DNA from: Pedobacter nyackensis
GTDB taxonomy: Bacteria > Bacteroidota > Bacteroidia > Sphingobacteriales > Sphingobacteriaceae
NCBI RefSeq assembly: GCF_900176505.1
Contig: NZ_FWYB01000006.1
Coordinates: forward strand, 62,001-126,000
Direction of reading: 5' to 3'
DNA: 64,000 nucleotides
The translations under genes were made by a program, and so were the position numbers. Shown here piece by piece: positions 10,221 through 18,996 of this stretch; within the stretch, counting starts at the first letter, position 1; every line of letters begins with the position of its first letter. The notes under the pieces are model-generated. The model was not told the DNA's origin. It made no database searches and saw only the letters and a list, made by a program, of their open reading frames with translations.

Positions 10221-10663
10221 TCAGACCGTTTTTCTGCAAATAAAGCTATAAATAAGGCTAATTTCAAAATTCGACAGAATTTTATAATAAATTTATTTGT
10301 AAATGGCTCATTTAATCCCAGATATAGTAAGAATTAACCTTGTAACAATATTGATTTATTTAGCCTAACGGGCAAATAAGTAATTTTATAAAAAAAATCG
10401 GCCAGTTTAGGTGTAATTAGAAAACCCACGGCCTGATTGCTATAATAATCAATAGTTACCTTTAAAATTGCTGGGAGGTATCGAGGGATTTACTGAGGCC
10501 TTTCCGGAACTAAGGGCCCCATCAAGGCCCCGCCAACGCCCCAGCAATGCCCCGGCAAGGCTCCCGCAATCATCGTCTGCACAGCGCCATATTTTACCTT
10601 GTAATTATAGTTTGGTAAATTATTTGTACCTAAATTCGTAGGTATCATTAAAAACCCTAAATC
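10221..10663. other. Divergent intergenic region between topA and the peroxidase gene
   Basis: 443 bases without a supportable ORF. The topA-proximal half is A/T-rich and must hold the topA promoter, though I could not fix a clear TAnnTTTG box on the minus strand. The second half turns abruptly G/C-rich around 10505-10575, where an 11-bp tandem array lies. Just before gpx there is a palindrome TACCTA-N6-TAGGTA (10627-10644), which may be an operator or a 5'-UTR hairpin. Confidence 0.7.
10517..10571. repeat. 11-bp tandem repeat array, five units
   Basis: Five consecutive 11-bp units begin at 10517, 10528, 10539, 10550 and 10561. Four start CCCC and the fifth CTCC; the consensus is close to CCCCNGCAANG. 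The array is much more G/C-rich than the surrounding A/T-rich spacer. A period of 11 is not a multiple of three, so it is not a coding repeat; it is about one helical turn. A second array with the same period and a related core is at 60859-60913. Confidence 0.85.
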
Positions 10664-11176
10664 ATGAATACATTATTAATATTGCTGAGTTTATTCTTTA
10701 CGCCTCCGGCCCAATCTATTTACGATTTTTCGTTTAAAACCATTGATGGTAAGGAGATAAAGCTTTCTAAGTTCAAAGGCAAAAAGATCCTGATTGTAAA
10801 CACGGCATCCAAGTGTGGCTATACACCACAGTATGAAGATCTCGAGAAATTACAGAAGCAATATGGTAAAAATGTGGTATTGATTGGTTTTCCGGCAGGA
10901 AATTTTGGCGGACAGGAACTCGCTACCAATAGCGAAATCAAAGAATTTTGTACGGGTAAATTCAATGTTACCTTTCTTTTAGCCGAAAAAAGCAGTGTAA
11001 AAGGAAACGACATTACACCTTTGTTTAAATACCTCACTACAGCTGAGAACCCTGATTTCACCGGAGATATCAACTGGAATTTCGAAAAATTCCTGATCAA
11101 TGAAAAAGGACAATTGGTGCACCGCTTCCGTTCTAAAGTAAAACCCTTGGATGAAGCCATCACAAAGAAATTGTAA
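10664..11176 (+). CDS. Glutathione peroxidase family protein, exported
   Basis: Thiol peroxidase of the GPx family that reduces H2O2 or organic hydroperoxides, probably with thioredoxin as donor as in most non-selenium members. 170 residues. The N-terminal 18 residues look like a signal peptide (MNTLLILLSLFFTPPAQS), placing it in the periplasm. The peroxidatic residue is Cys51 in TASKCGYTPQY where animal enzymes have selenocysteine; the rest of the tetrad is visible as Gln84 in FGGQE and the Trp-Asn of NWNFEKFL. The usual GFPCNQF loop is GFPAGNF, so the loop cysteine is absent. It is followed after three bases by the nucleotidase pair and probably cotranscribed with it. Confidence 0.93.
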   Translation: MNTLLILLSLFFTPPAQSIYDFSFKTIDGKEIKLSKFKGKKILIVNTASKCGYTPQYEDLEKLQKQYGKNVVLIGFPAGNFGGQELATNSEIKEFCTGKFNVTFLLAEKSSVKGNDITPLFKYLTTAENPDFTGDINWNFEKFLINEKGQLVHRFRSKVKPLDEAITKKL

Positions 11177-11179
11177 TTC

Positions 11180-11941
11180 ATGACATTCCGTTTGAAACGT
11201 TCGCTGGCGGCTTTAACGGTAGCTGCCAGTTCACTACTGCTTTCCTGTTCATCCAATTACCAATTGGTAAAAGCCAACAGAGCTGAGTATGCCATCAATA
11301 AGGATGTAGCAGCAGATAGCGCAGTGATCAACACTTACTTACCTTATAAAAAACAGTTAGATGCTGAAATGAATCAAGTTATAGGTCATTCAGCGGTGCT
11401 GATGGTTAAAAGCAACGATTTTCCTGAAAGCTTACTGAGTAATTTTTTCTCGGATGCTGTTCTGCAACAAGCACTGAAATCCGATCCTACAATTGATTTC
11501 TCCATGCCTTCTACAAAGGGGGGAATAAGGGTAGATGTGCCAAAAGGGGATATCAGATTATCGAATATATTTGAGCTGATGCCCTTTGAAAATGAATTGA
11601 TTGCCTTTACTTTAAAAGGTACCGATGTGCAACAATTGCTGAATTTCATCGCAACGACTAATGGCCAGCCTGTTGCTGGCTTGCGCATGAAAATCGTGGA
11701 TAAAAAGCCGGTAGACGTGCAGATTAAAGGTCAACCCTTTGATCCACAGAAAACCTATCGGGTGCTGACTTCCGATTACATAGCAGGTGGGGGCGACAAT
11801 GCCCTTGGCTTTAAAAACCCCATTGAGAAGAAAGTCATTGGTTTAAAAGTGCGCGATGCACTGATCAATTATGTGAAAGATACTCAGGCAGCCGGAAAAA
11901 CCATTAACCCTAAATTGGATGGAAGAATTACTAAAAATTAA
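11180..11941 (+). CDS. 5'-nucleotidase C-terminal domain lipoprotein
   Basis: A 253-residue protein corresponding to the substrate-binding C-terminal domain of UshA-type 5'-nucleotidases, as a separate polypeptide. A lipoprotein signal peptide ends in LLSC (Cys23). The remainder matches the 5_nucleotid_C fold, including the conserved YRVLTSDYIAGGGDNA segment that forms the nucleotide-binding loop. It overlaps the start of the metallophosphatase gene downstream by 23 bases, so the two halves should be made together. Family knowledge: UshA homologues usually carry both domains on one chain, catalytic domain first. Here the order in the operon is reversed and the chains are split. Confidence 0.88.
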   Translation: MTFRLKRSLAALTVAASSLLLSCSSNYQLVKANRAEYAINKDVAADSAVINTYLPYKKQLDAEMNQVIGHSAVLMVKSNDFPESLLSNFFSDAVLQQALKSDPTIDFSMPSTKGGIRVDVPKGDIRLSNIFELMPFENELIAFTLKGTDVQQLLNFIATTNGQPVAGLRMKIVDKKPVDVQIKGQPFDPQKTYRVLTSDYIAGGGDNALGFKNPIEKKVIGLKVRDALINYVKDTQAAGKTINPKLDGRITKN

Positions 11942-12869
11942 CCGTAGAAACTTTATAAGAACGGGAGGGATAGCTGCTGCTGCAACAGCATTCAGTTTAA
12001 GCTCGCTGGACGCATTAGCAGCCGGCGATGTAGTGAAACTAACCATTCTGCATACCAACGACGTACATAGCCGCATAGAGCCTTTCCCAATGGACGGTTC
12101 AAGAAACCAGGGATTAGGTGGTACAGCAAGACGTTCGGCGTTGATTAAGCAGATCAGAGCAAAGGAACAAAATGTACTTTTACTTGATGCTGGAGATATC
12201 TTTCAGGGCACTCCTTATTTTAATAAATATGGGGGAGAGCTGGAGATCAAATTGATGACCGCTATGGGTTATGACGCCGCAACGATGGGGAATCATGATT
12301 TCGACAATGGCCTGGAAGGCTTCCATAAGCAGTTGCCACATGCAAATTTTTCCATTTTATGTAGCAATTACGATTTTTCAAACACCTTATTGAAAGGCGC
12401 AACACAGCCTTACAAAGTGTTTAAAAAAGGTGGTTTAAAGATTGGCGTATTCGGAATTGGGATTGAATTGAAAGGCTTAGTTGAAGGAAAAAATTATGGT
12501 GATACGGTATTTATTGACCCTGTTGTAAAGGCCAATGAAATAGCCGATTTACTAAAGAATGATTTGAAGTGTCATCTGGTAATCTGCTTATCTCATTTGG
12601 GTTATAAATATGCTTCTGGCAAAGTTTCTGATCAGGTATTGGCTAAAAACAACAAAAACATAGACCTGATTATAGGCGGCCATACACATACTTTTATGGA
12701 TCAGCCTGAAGATGTACAGAATTTAAGCGGACGCATTACCTCAATCAATCAGGTTGGTTTTGCAGGTATTAATCTGGGTAGAGTAGATTATTACTTTGAA
12801 AGACATAAAGGGAAGCGGATTAAAACCGCCTCACCTTATTTAATATCGAATAATTTAGAGATTGATTAG
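11919..12869 (+). CDS. Metallophosphatase, catalytic domain of a 5'-nucleotidase, Tat-exported
   Basis: 316-residue calcineurin-like phosphoesterase, the catalytic half of a UshA-type nucleotidase. The N-terminus has a twin-arginine signal (NRRNFIRTGG followed by an Ala-rich hydrophobic stretch to about residue 35), consistent with folding around metals before export. Metal-binding motifs are all visible: LHTNDVHSR, DAGDIFQG, MGNHDFD, and GGHTHTF near residue 245. Likely acts with the preceding lipoprotein on extracellular nucleotides. The start at 11919 keeps the full Tat signal and lies inside the upstream gene. Convergent with mnmA, five bases away. Confidence 0.9.
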   Translation: MEELLKINRRNFIRTGGIAAAATAFSLSSLDALAAGDVVKLTILHTNDVHSRIEPFPMDGSRNQGLGGTARRSALIKQIRAKEQNVLLLDAGDIFQGTPYFNKYGGELEIKLMTAMGYDAATMGNHDFDNGLEGFHKQLPHANFSILCSNYDFSNTLLKGATQPYKVFKKGGLKIGVFGIGIELKGLVEGKNYGDTVFIDPVVKANEIADLLKNDLKCHLVICLSHLGYKYASGKVSDQVLAKNNKNIDLIIGGHTHTFMDQPEDVQNLSGRITSINQVGFAGINLGRVDYYFERHKGKRIKTASPYLISNNLEID

Positions 12870-12874
12870 GCTAA

Positions 12875-13966
12875 TTAACAAAGGAAACCGCCACCTAAAA
12901 GGTCGTTACCTTCATAAAATACCGCCGATTGTCCGGGAGCAATAGCAGAAACGTTATGGTCAAATACCACGCGCATTTTGTCATTCTCCTGTACAATTGT
13001 ACTTAACATACCTGCATCTTTATAACGTATTTTAGTTACTACATTATCCATAGGCTGTAAGATATTCTCGTATTTCACCAGGTTTAAGTTTCTTACCAGC
13101 GCTTCTTTGCGTTCCAGTTCATCAGCTCTGCCCAATACGACCGTGTTACTTTCCGGAAGGATTTGAGTAACAAACATTGGCTCGCCAAAAGCAATACCCA
13201 GACCTTTTCTTTGTCCGATAGTGTAAAATGGATATCCCTTGTGTTGTCCAACTACCATACCATCACTAGTGATGAAGTTACCACCTGCAACACGTTGCTC
13301 CAGGTCTTCTACTTTATGCTTTAAGAAGGCGCGGTAGTCGTTGTCAGGCACAAAACAGATCTCATAGCTTTCGCTTTTTTTAGCCAATTCTTCCTGTCCC
13401 ATATCCAATGCCATTTGTCTGATCTCAGATTTAGCGAAAGAACCTAAAGGGAATTGCGTCCGTGACAGGTTTTCCTGAGAAACACCCCACAATACATAAG
13501 ATTGATCTTTATTTTCGTCTTTACCTTTAGAAATTACATGTCTCCCTGTATCCAGTTGACGGATATTGGCATAGTGCCCTGTTGCGATAAATTCGCAATC
13601 CAATTTATTGGCACGTTTTAACAAAGCTTCCCATTTGATGTGCGTATTACATAAAACACATGGGTTAGGTGTACGTCCGGCAAGATATTCATCAACAAAA
13701 TTATCGATTACAAAATCACCAAACTCGTCTCTGATATCAAGGATGTAATGCGGAAAACCGTAATTTACAGCTAGGGTCCGGGCATCGTTAATGCTATCCA
13801 GACTGCAACATCCGGTTTCCTTACTGCTACTTCCTGAAGTAGCGTAATCCCATGTTTTCATGGTTAAGCCAATTACTTCATATCCTTGTTCGTGCAACAT
13901 TACAGCTGCTACTGAACTGTCAACACCGCCACTCATGGCTACTAATATTCTACCGCGTTTGCTCAT
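12875..13966 (-). CDS. mnmA: tRNA 2-thiouridine(34) synthase MnmA
   Basis: ATP-dependent thiouridylase that installs 2-thiouridine at the wobble position of tRNAs for Lys, Glu and Gln. About 363 residues. The PP-loop SGGVDSS sits at residues 12-18; the catalytic cysteines are Cys103 in NPCVLCN and Cys204 in SYEICFVP, matching the pair known from E. coli MnmA (Cys102, Cys199). I start at the ATG at 13966 because the text MSKRGRILVAMSGGVDSS then matches the family N-terminus; an in-frame ATG at 14002 would add twelve unsupported residues. Downstream it meets the nucleotidase gene tail to tail. Confidence 0.96.
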   Translation of the reverse strand: MSKRGRILVAMSGGVDSSVAAVMLHEQGYEVIGLTMKTWDYATSGSSSKETGCCSLDSINDARTLAVNYGFPHYILDIRDEFGDFVIDNFVDEYLAGRTPNPCVLCNTHIKWEALLKRANKLDCEFIATGHYANIRQLDTGRHVISKGKDENKDQSYVLWGVSQENLSRTQFPLGSFAKSEIRQMALDMGQEELAKKSESYEICFVPDNDYRAFLKHKVEDLEQRVAGGNFITSDGMVVGQHKGYPFYTIGQRKGLGIAFGEPMFVTQILPESNTVVLGRADELERKEALVRNLNLVKYENILQPMDNVVTKIRYKDAGMLSTIVQENDKMRVVFDHNVSAIAPGQSAVFYEGNDLLGGGFLC

Positions 13967-14073
13967 AATTTTTAATACTGACTCGGGTTCAAGGCCCGGC
14001 ATATAAATACAAAGCGCAAAAGTAAGGCTTTTTAAGCGGAATTTTGAGTAGGGGTAGTCAATTAGGTGTAAAT

Positions 14074-14115
14074 AAAAAAAGCGGTTAGGAAATTAATCCT
14101 AACCGCTTTTTTTTT
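14074..14115 (-). terminator. Rho-independent terminator of the polysaccharide utilization operon
   Basis: A perfect 10-bp stem GCGGTTAGGA/TCCTAACCGC (14081-14090, 14097-14106) with loop AATTAA is flanked by A7 on the left and T9 on the right. Read on the minus strand, it lies 15 bases after the susD stop codon and is followed by a U-run. The A/T flanks make it potentially bidirectional. Confidence 0.92.
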
Positions 14116-14129
14116 CAATCAGTTATATA

Positions 14130-15821
14130 TTACCAACCAAAGTTTTGTTTAAACTGTGTCGCTAAATCCATTTCACGCTGTGGGATTGGGAATAGATCGT
14201 GTTTGCCTTTAGTGGTAAAACCGGGCTGTGCAACTACATAATTAGGAGCGCCGGCCGTTATCCACCATGATCCCAATTTCTTGGCTGTATCCTTTACCGT
14301 TTCATAGTAAACGCCCCAACGTATCAAATCTAACTTTCTGTCGCCTTCAAATGCCAGTTCGAAAGCACGCTCTTTACGAACAGCGTCACGAAAGGTAGTC
14401 ACATCCAGACCTGCCGGTAAATCAGCTAAAGTACTGGTTGCACTTACTGGTAAGCCATAACCACGTCTCCTTACCATATTAATAGCAGTATACGCATCAG
14501 CTGTTGGTGCCTGTTTCCATTCGTTCAATGCTTCTGCATAGATCAATAATACATCTGCATAACGCAAAACATACCAATTGATATTAGATCTGTCATTATT
14601 GATCAGCTTGTTGCTTTGAGGAACATATTTTTCGGTGTCCCATTTTCCTGGTGTATAGTTTTGCTTTTCTTTCTGTTTTTTTGTCGGGTCAGCGTCATTG
14701 GCTATGGCAACCTGTTCGGTCTCACTAGCAGCCTTTACCCATAGTGTTTTAGACGGATTGTATTGATAGTTGGCTATAGAAATATCTCTTCTTAAATCCT
14801 CAGGGTAGTTACGCCAATCCAATACAAAAGTATGTACAACTTTCACATTGGCCGCATTGCTTCCTCGTTCTGCGCTAATTGTAGCTTTAACACCATTCCA
14901 TTTACCAATACGACCAATCGGGTCAGCTGCTCCGTTAGTTGCTGTTGGAGAATAGAAAGAAACTTCAATTAAACTTTCTGTTGGATTCCATAAACCAGCA
15001 CCAGAATTTTTCCATAGTTGTTCATAGTTGTCCAGCAAACCATGTTTGTTCGACTCGACTAATATTTGTGCAGTTTTTGCTGCCATTTCCCATTTAGAAA
15101 CATCTTTAACAGGAGCACCTGCCCATGTAGCATACACTTTAGCTAATAAACCCAATGCCGAACCTTTGGAAAGTCGGAAGCTTTTATTGCCTCTGAAAGT
15201 ATCGTCTACAGCATAAGGAAGATTTTCAATAGCATATTGCAAATCCTGTTCTATAAAAGCATAAACTTTTGTCGGGTCTTCCTGCACAAATGTAGAAGGA
15301 GCCTGACTAGACATCGAAGTGTTGGTAATTAAAGCAATATGTCCATAACGGCGCAATAGCTCAAAGTAATATAGTCCACGCAAACCTCTTGCTTCAGCCA
15401 GGTAAATTGTCGCCAATTGCTTATCCATATTCGAAAAGTTTACCATCTTCTGCTCCAGGCTTTCGATGAAATCATTGGCATTGTAAACAGAATTGTACAA
15501 TTTAGCATAGGTACCTTGTATTTCTGCCTGATTGGGTGTAAAGGAATTGGTAGGGATAATACGGAAATTTTCGTTGGTACTACCTTCTACCTGAGAAATA
15601 TCAGTACCCATCGTAAACAGGATAGATAGGTTGAAACCGTACATATCATCTGTTACCAGATTACGATAAACACCTAACAATACGTTTTCGGCTTCCGCCG
15701 CATTGTTCATATACTTATTTTTATCAATGTCGGTCCTTGACTCTTCAACCAAATAATCCTTACACGATGTGCTCATCATTAACACAAGTGCAGCTAGTAT
15801 ATAATATATTTTTGTTTTCAT
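14130..15821 (-). CDS. RagB/SusD family outer-membrane glycan-binding lipoprotein
   Basis: Surface lipoprotein that caps the SusC channel and hands over glycans. 563 residues. Lipobox MSTSC puts the lipidated cysteine at residue 20. The TPR-like alpha-helical SusD fold is supported by typical family stretches: AEARGLRGLYYFELLRRYG, LRYADVLLIYAEALNEW, VRKERAFELAFEGDRKLDLIRWG near the C-terminus and LFPIPQREM just before the end. Lies 17 bases after susC; last gene of a four-gene operon with its own terminator. Specificity cannot be read from the sequence, but the linked PL12 lyase points to a uronic-acid-containing glycan. Confidence 0.95.
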   Translation of the reverse strand: MKTKIYYILAALVLMMSTSCKDYLVEESRTDIDKNKYMNNAAEAENVLLGVYRNLVTDDMYGFNLSILFTMGTDISQVEGSTNENFRIIPTNSFTPNQAEIQGTYAKLYNSVYNANDFIESLEQKMVNFSNMDKQLATIYLAEARGLRGLYYFELLRRYGHIALITNTSMSSQAPSTFVQEDPTKVYAFIEQDLQYAIENLPYAVDDTFRGNKSFRLSKGSALGLLAKVYATWAGAPVKDVSKWEMAAKTAQILVESNKHGLLDNYEQLWKNSGAGLWNPTESLIEVSFYSPTATNGAADPIGRIGKWNGVKATISAERGSNAANVKVVHTFVLDWRNYPEDLRRDISIANYQYNPSKTLWVKAASETEQVAIANDADPTKKQKEKQNYTPGKWDTEKYVPQSNKLINNDRSNINWYVLRYADVLLIYAEALNEWKQAPTADAYTAINMVRRRGYGLPVSATSTLADLPAGLDVTTFRDAVRKERAFELAFEGDRKLDLIRWGVYYETVKDTAKKLGSWWITAGAPNYVVAQPGFTTKGKHDLFPIPQREMDLATQFKQNFGW

Positions 15822-15838
15822 TTCTTCTTTGTTTTTGA

Positions 15839-18800
15839 TTAAAACTGAACTTCCAATCCGAATGTAAATACCTTACTTCTAGGATATCCACCCCAATCCA
15901 ATCCTGGTGTCATTGGATTGCCACCCGATGTACTAACTTCCGGATCATAACCACTGTATCCTGAAAAAGTGAGTAAATTTTGTGCTGAGCCATACACTCT
16001 AGCTCGCGACATATAAGCTTTTTTAGCCCATGTAGTAGGTAAGGTATAGCCTAATGAAACACTTTTCAATCTTACAAAAGAACCATCCTCAACAAAGCGA
16101 GAGTAAACATCGTTAGTAATATATCCATTAGTAGAAGGGACTTTGTTAGAAGCATGTGTAGGTGTCCATCTATCTGCAACCTCTGCCAGCATGTTTCTAC
16201 GTCCAGAACGAGATTGTGTAGCATATAAACGAGTTGCATTGTAGATGTCATTGCCATAGTTGAATTGTACCATCACACCTAAATCAACATTTTTATAGTT
16301 GAATGTATTGTTCAAACCGCCAAAAAATTTCGGAATAGCATGGCCGATAACTGTACGATCCTTAGTCGTGATCACCCCATCTCCATCCTGATCTTCATAT
16401 TTTACCATTCCCGGAGCCAGGTTTGTAAGACGTTTGTTATTGGTAACGCCATCCTTTAAGATCAATTTCCCATCAGGCGTCGTATTGAAATCGCTCGACT
16501 GATAGATGCCATCAAATTTATAACCATATATAAGGCCCAGAGACTGACCAATGATAGCCGCATAATCATTTTCGGTAAAATTACTATCAAAACCAGAGCG
16601 CGTGTACATAGCGTTCGCACCAGATTGAAGCGCAACCAATTCGTTCTTAATGAAGGAAATATTAAAATTAGTCTCCCAGGAGAATGTTTTGTTTAAAATT
16701 GGTTTACCTGTTATACCTAATTCAAAACCTTTGTTTCTGATTTTTCCGATATTTTGATATTGAGAAGAAAAACCTGTTAGCTCAGCAAGAGATTGTGCTA
16801 ACAAAAGATCTTTGGTATCCTTGATAAAGAAATCGGTCACCATTGTCACGCGATTTTTTAGGAATCCCCAATCAATACCCATATTAATCGTAGATGATCC
16901 TTCCCATTTCAGATTTGCATTTTTAAGCTGTTTTGGCATCAACACTGTAGAGGTAGTACTGCCAATACCGTATTTGCTGATATCGTAAAGATCCAGGGAA
17001 AGAAAATTAGATATCCTGTCGTTACCAACTACTCCCCATCCTAAACGAAGTTTAAGATCAGATATAGCAGGTATTTTTTTCATGAAATCTTCCTGTGAAA
17101 CACGCCATGCCCCAGAAAAAGATGGGAAGTATCCCCACTTGTTTTTATCAGAGAAAACAGTTGATCCATCGGCTCTTATTGTCGCAGTTAACAAATACTT
17201 ATTGTCATAATTATAATTTGCCCTTGCGAAAAAAGATAGAAGCTTTTTATCGGAATAGCCTGTACCTACACGGCTTGGTGTAGCCCCAACGCCCAGGTTG
17301 TCATTACCCAGATTATCGAAAGGGAAATCCATTGCCTGACCTAACAAATACTCAGAACTGTTGAAAGACAACTCTTGTCCTACCATAACATCGTACTGGT
17401 TTTTATTGTCAATTTTCTTTTTCCAGGTTAGATTGTTATAGTTAGTCCAGCGTACATTTTTACCCATTTGTGTTTGCCCAAAAGGTTTTTGTCCATTACG
17501 GAAAGCCTCTTTTGAACCATTTTTATAAAACAGGTCGTTACGTGTATTATTTGTGTTAAAGGTTCCTGCCGAGCGGAAAGTTAACCCTTTCAAAATTTCC
17601 CAATTCACTGATAAATTGGAACCCCACAACTCTTCTGCTCTGTTATTGATGACAGACTCTGTTTGTACGATAGGATTTACCTGAGCTAAACTTGTACCAT
17701 CTGCCAGCATTTCCGGGTCGATAGCTGATGACAAAAGCGTTTCATTATCTATGTTCAATCCTCCGGTAGGTCTGGCGCTAAAAATCTGTGCCAGCATATT
17801 AAATCGTCCGTTATCGGCTGTAGTTCCAACTCCCGATCTATTGGTCTTACCATAGTTTATCGTAGCATCTACACTTATCGTGTTGGTCAGTTTTTGGTTT
17901 ATTCTCATTTTGGCTGCTGTTCTGCCAAAATCACTATTGTTGAATATACCGTTTTCATTATATCTGTTTAGTGAGAAATTGTACTTCGTTGTTTCTATAC
18001 CACCACTTACTGAAAAATTTTGATCATTCGACCACGTTGGTCTAAATGCTTCATCTTGCCAATTAACACCTTGCACACCGATATAATCCTCAGCCGACTG
18101 GTATTTGTAAGGAATTCCATTATCATCTGCACCTGGTTTATAATAAGTACCAGCATAGGCGCTATTTACATCTGCCTGTAGTTTTACAAACTCATAAGGA
18201 CTCAGTAAATCCAATGTTTTATTGATCTGGCGGTAAGTACTCGCGTTACTGTAATTTAACTGTGGTTTTCCTACCTTTCCAGATTTGGTGGTAACCAAAA
18301 CTACTCCATTTGCTGCTCTTGCCCCATAAATAGCCGAAGCAGAAGCATCTTTCAGCACCTCGATAGATTCTATATCCGTATTTGGCAGAAAATCAAGGTT
18401 GGCTACTTCAAACCCATCTACAATATAAAGAGGAGCAGAGTTGCCAGTTAAAGTTCCTATCCCACGAATATTGACATTAAACCCAGAACCTGGTTCGCCA
18501 TCATATTGGGTGATTTGTACCCCAGCTACCTGACCGCCTAAAGCTCCTAATACTGAACTTGACTTAAAACCTTCTACATCTTTTCCTTTTACAGTAGCAA
18601 CAGATCCGGTAAGGTCTCCACGTTTTACAGTACTATAACCTACTACAACAAATTCGTCCAACAATGCAGCATCTGGTTTTAATCTGATAACTACATCGTT
18701 CTGGTCACCTATGCGAAGGGCTTGTTGTACGTAGCCTACATAGCTAATCATTAAGGTCTCACCTTTTTGAACACGTATAGAAAAAGTACCTTCTTCATTT

Positions 18801-18976
18801 GTCATTGTCTTATTAGGTTTTCCTGGTACGACTACTGTTGCTCCCATTAAGGGGGCATTTGTTTCGTCTAAAACTTTTCCTTTTAAGGTACGTTGCTGTG
18901 CAGACAGACTTAGAGACCATAACAATGCCACTATGAACATAATGGTCCCCTTATTTACACTTATCTTCTTTATCAT
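15839..18976 (-). CDS. SusC/RagA family TonB-linked outer-membrane transporter
   Basis: TonB-dependent beta-barrel that imports oligosaccharides across the outer membrane. 1045 residues. Signal peptide to about residue 26, carboxypeptidase-regulatory-like domain 30-105 (LKGKVLDETNAPLMGATVVV), plug domain 115-235 with the SusC signature KDASASAIYGARAANGV (residues 209-225), then a 22-strand-type barrel ending in the aromatic LEVQF. It lacks the extra N-terminal signalling domain used by transporters paired with FecR/ECF regulators, so induction should come from another type of sensor. Flanked at 17 and 20 bases by susD and the surface lipoprotein. Confidence 0.95.
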   Translation of the reverse strand: MIKKISVNKGTIMFIVALLWSLSLSAQQRTLKGKVLDETNAPLMGATVVVPGKPNKTMTNEEGTFSIRVQKGETLMISYVGYVQQALRIGDQNDVVIRLKPDAALLDEFVVVGYSTVKRGDLTGSVATVKGKDVEGFKSSSVLGALGGQVAGVQITQYDGEPGSGFNVNIRGIGTLTGNSAPLYIVDGFEVANLDFLPNTDIESIEVLKDASASAIYGARAANGVVLVTTKSGKVGKPQLNYSNASTYRQINKTLDLLSPYEFVKLQADVNSAYAGTYYKPGADDNGIPYKYQSAEDYIGVQGVNWQDEAFRPTWSNDQNFSVSGGIETTKYNFSLNRYNENGIFNNSDFGRTAAKMRINQKLTNTISVDATINYGKTNRSGVGTTADNGRFNMLAQIFSARPTGGLNIDNETLLSSAIDPEMLADGTSLAQVNPIVQTESVINNRAEELWGSNLSVNWEILKGLTFRSAGTFNTNNTRNDLFYKNGSKEAFRNGQKPFGQTQMGKNVRWTNYNNLTWKKKIDNKNQYDVMVGQELSFNSSEYLLGQAMDFPFDNLGNDNLGVGATPSRVGTGYSDKKLLSFFARANYNYDNKYLLTATIRADGSTVFSDKNKWGYFPSFSGAWRVSQEDFMKKIPAISDLKLRLGWGVVGNDRISNFLSLDLYDISKYGIGSTTSTVLMPKQLKNANLKWEGSSTINMGIDWGFLKNRVTMVTDFFIKDTKDLLLAQSLAELTGFSSQYQNIGKIRNKGFELGITGKPILNKTFSWETNFNISFIKNELVALQSGANAMYTRSGFDSNFTENDYAAIIGQSLGLIYGYKFDGIYQSSDFNTTPDGKLILKDGVTNNKRLTNLAPGMVKYEDQDGDGVITTKDRTVIGHAIPKFFGGLNNTFNYKNVDLGVMVQFNYGNDIYNATRLYATQSRSGRRNMLAEVADRWTPTHASNKVPSTNGYITNDVYSRFVEDGSFVRLKSVSLGYTLPTTWAKKAYMSRARVYGSAQNLLTFSGYSGYDPEVSTSGGNPMTPGLDWGGYPRSKVFTFGLEVQF

Positions 18977-18996
18977 ATGATGTATTTCTGTTCTTT

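Noticed and set aside
13981..14003. T-arm-like sequence CGGGTTCAAGGCCCG near the mnmA start
   Set aside because: The stem-loop fits the 3' part of a tRNA, but no acceptor, D or anticodon arms can be placed around it; probably chance or an old tRNA fragment.
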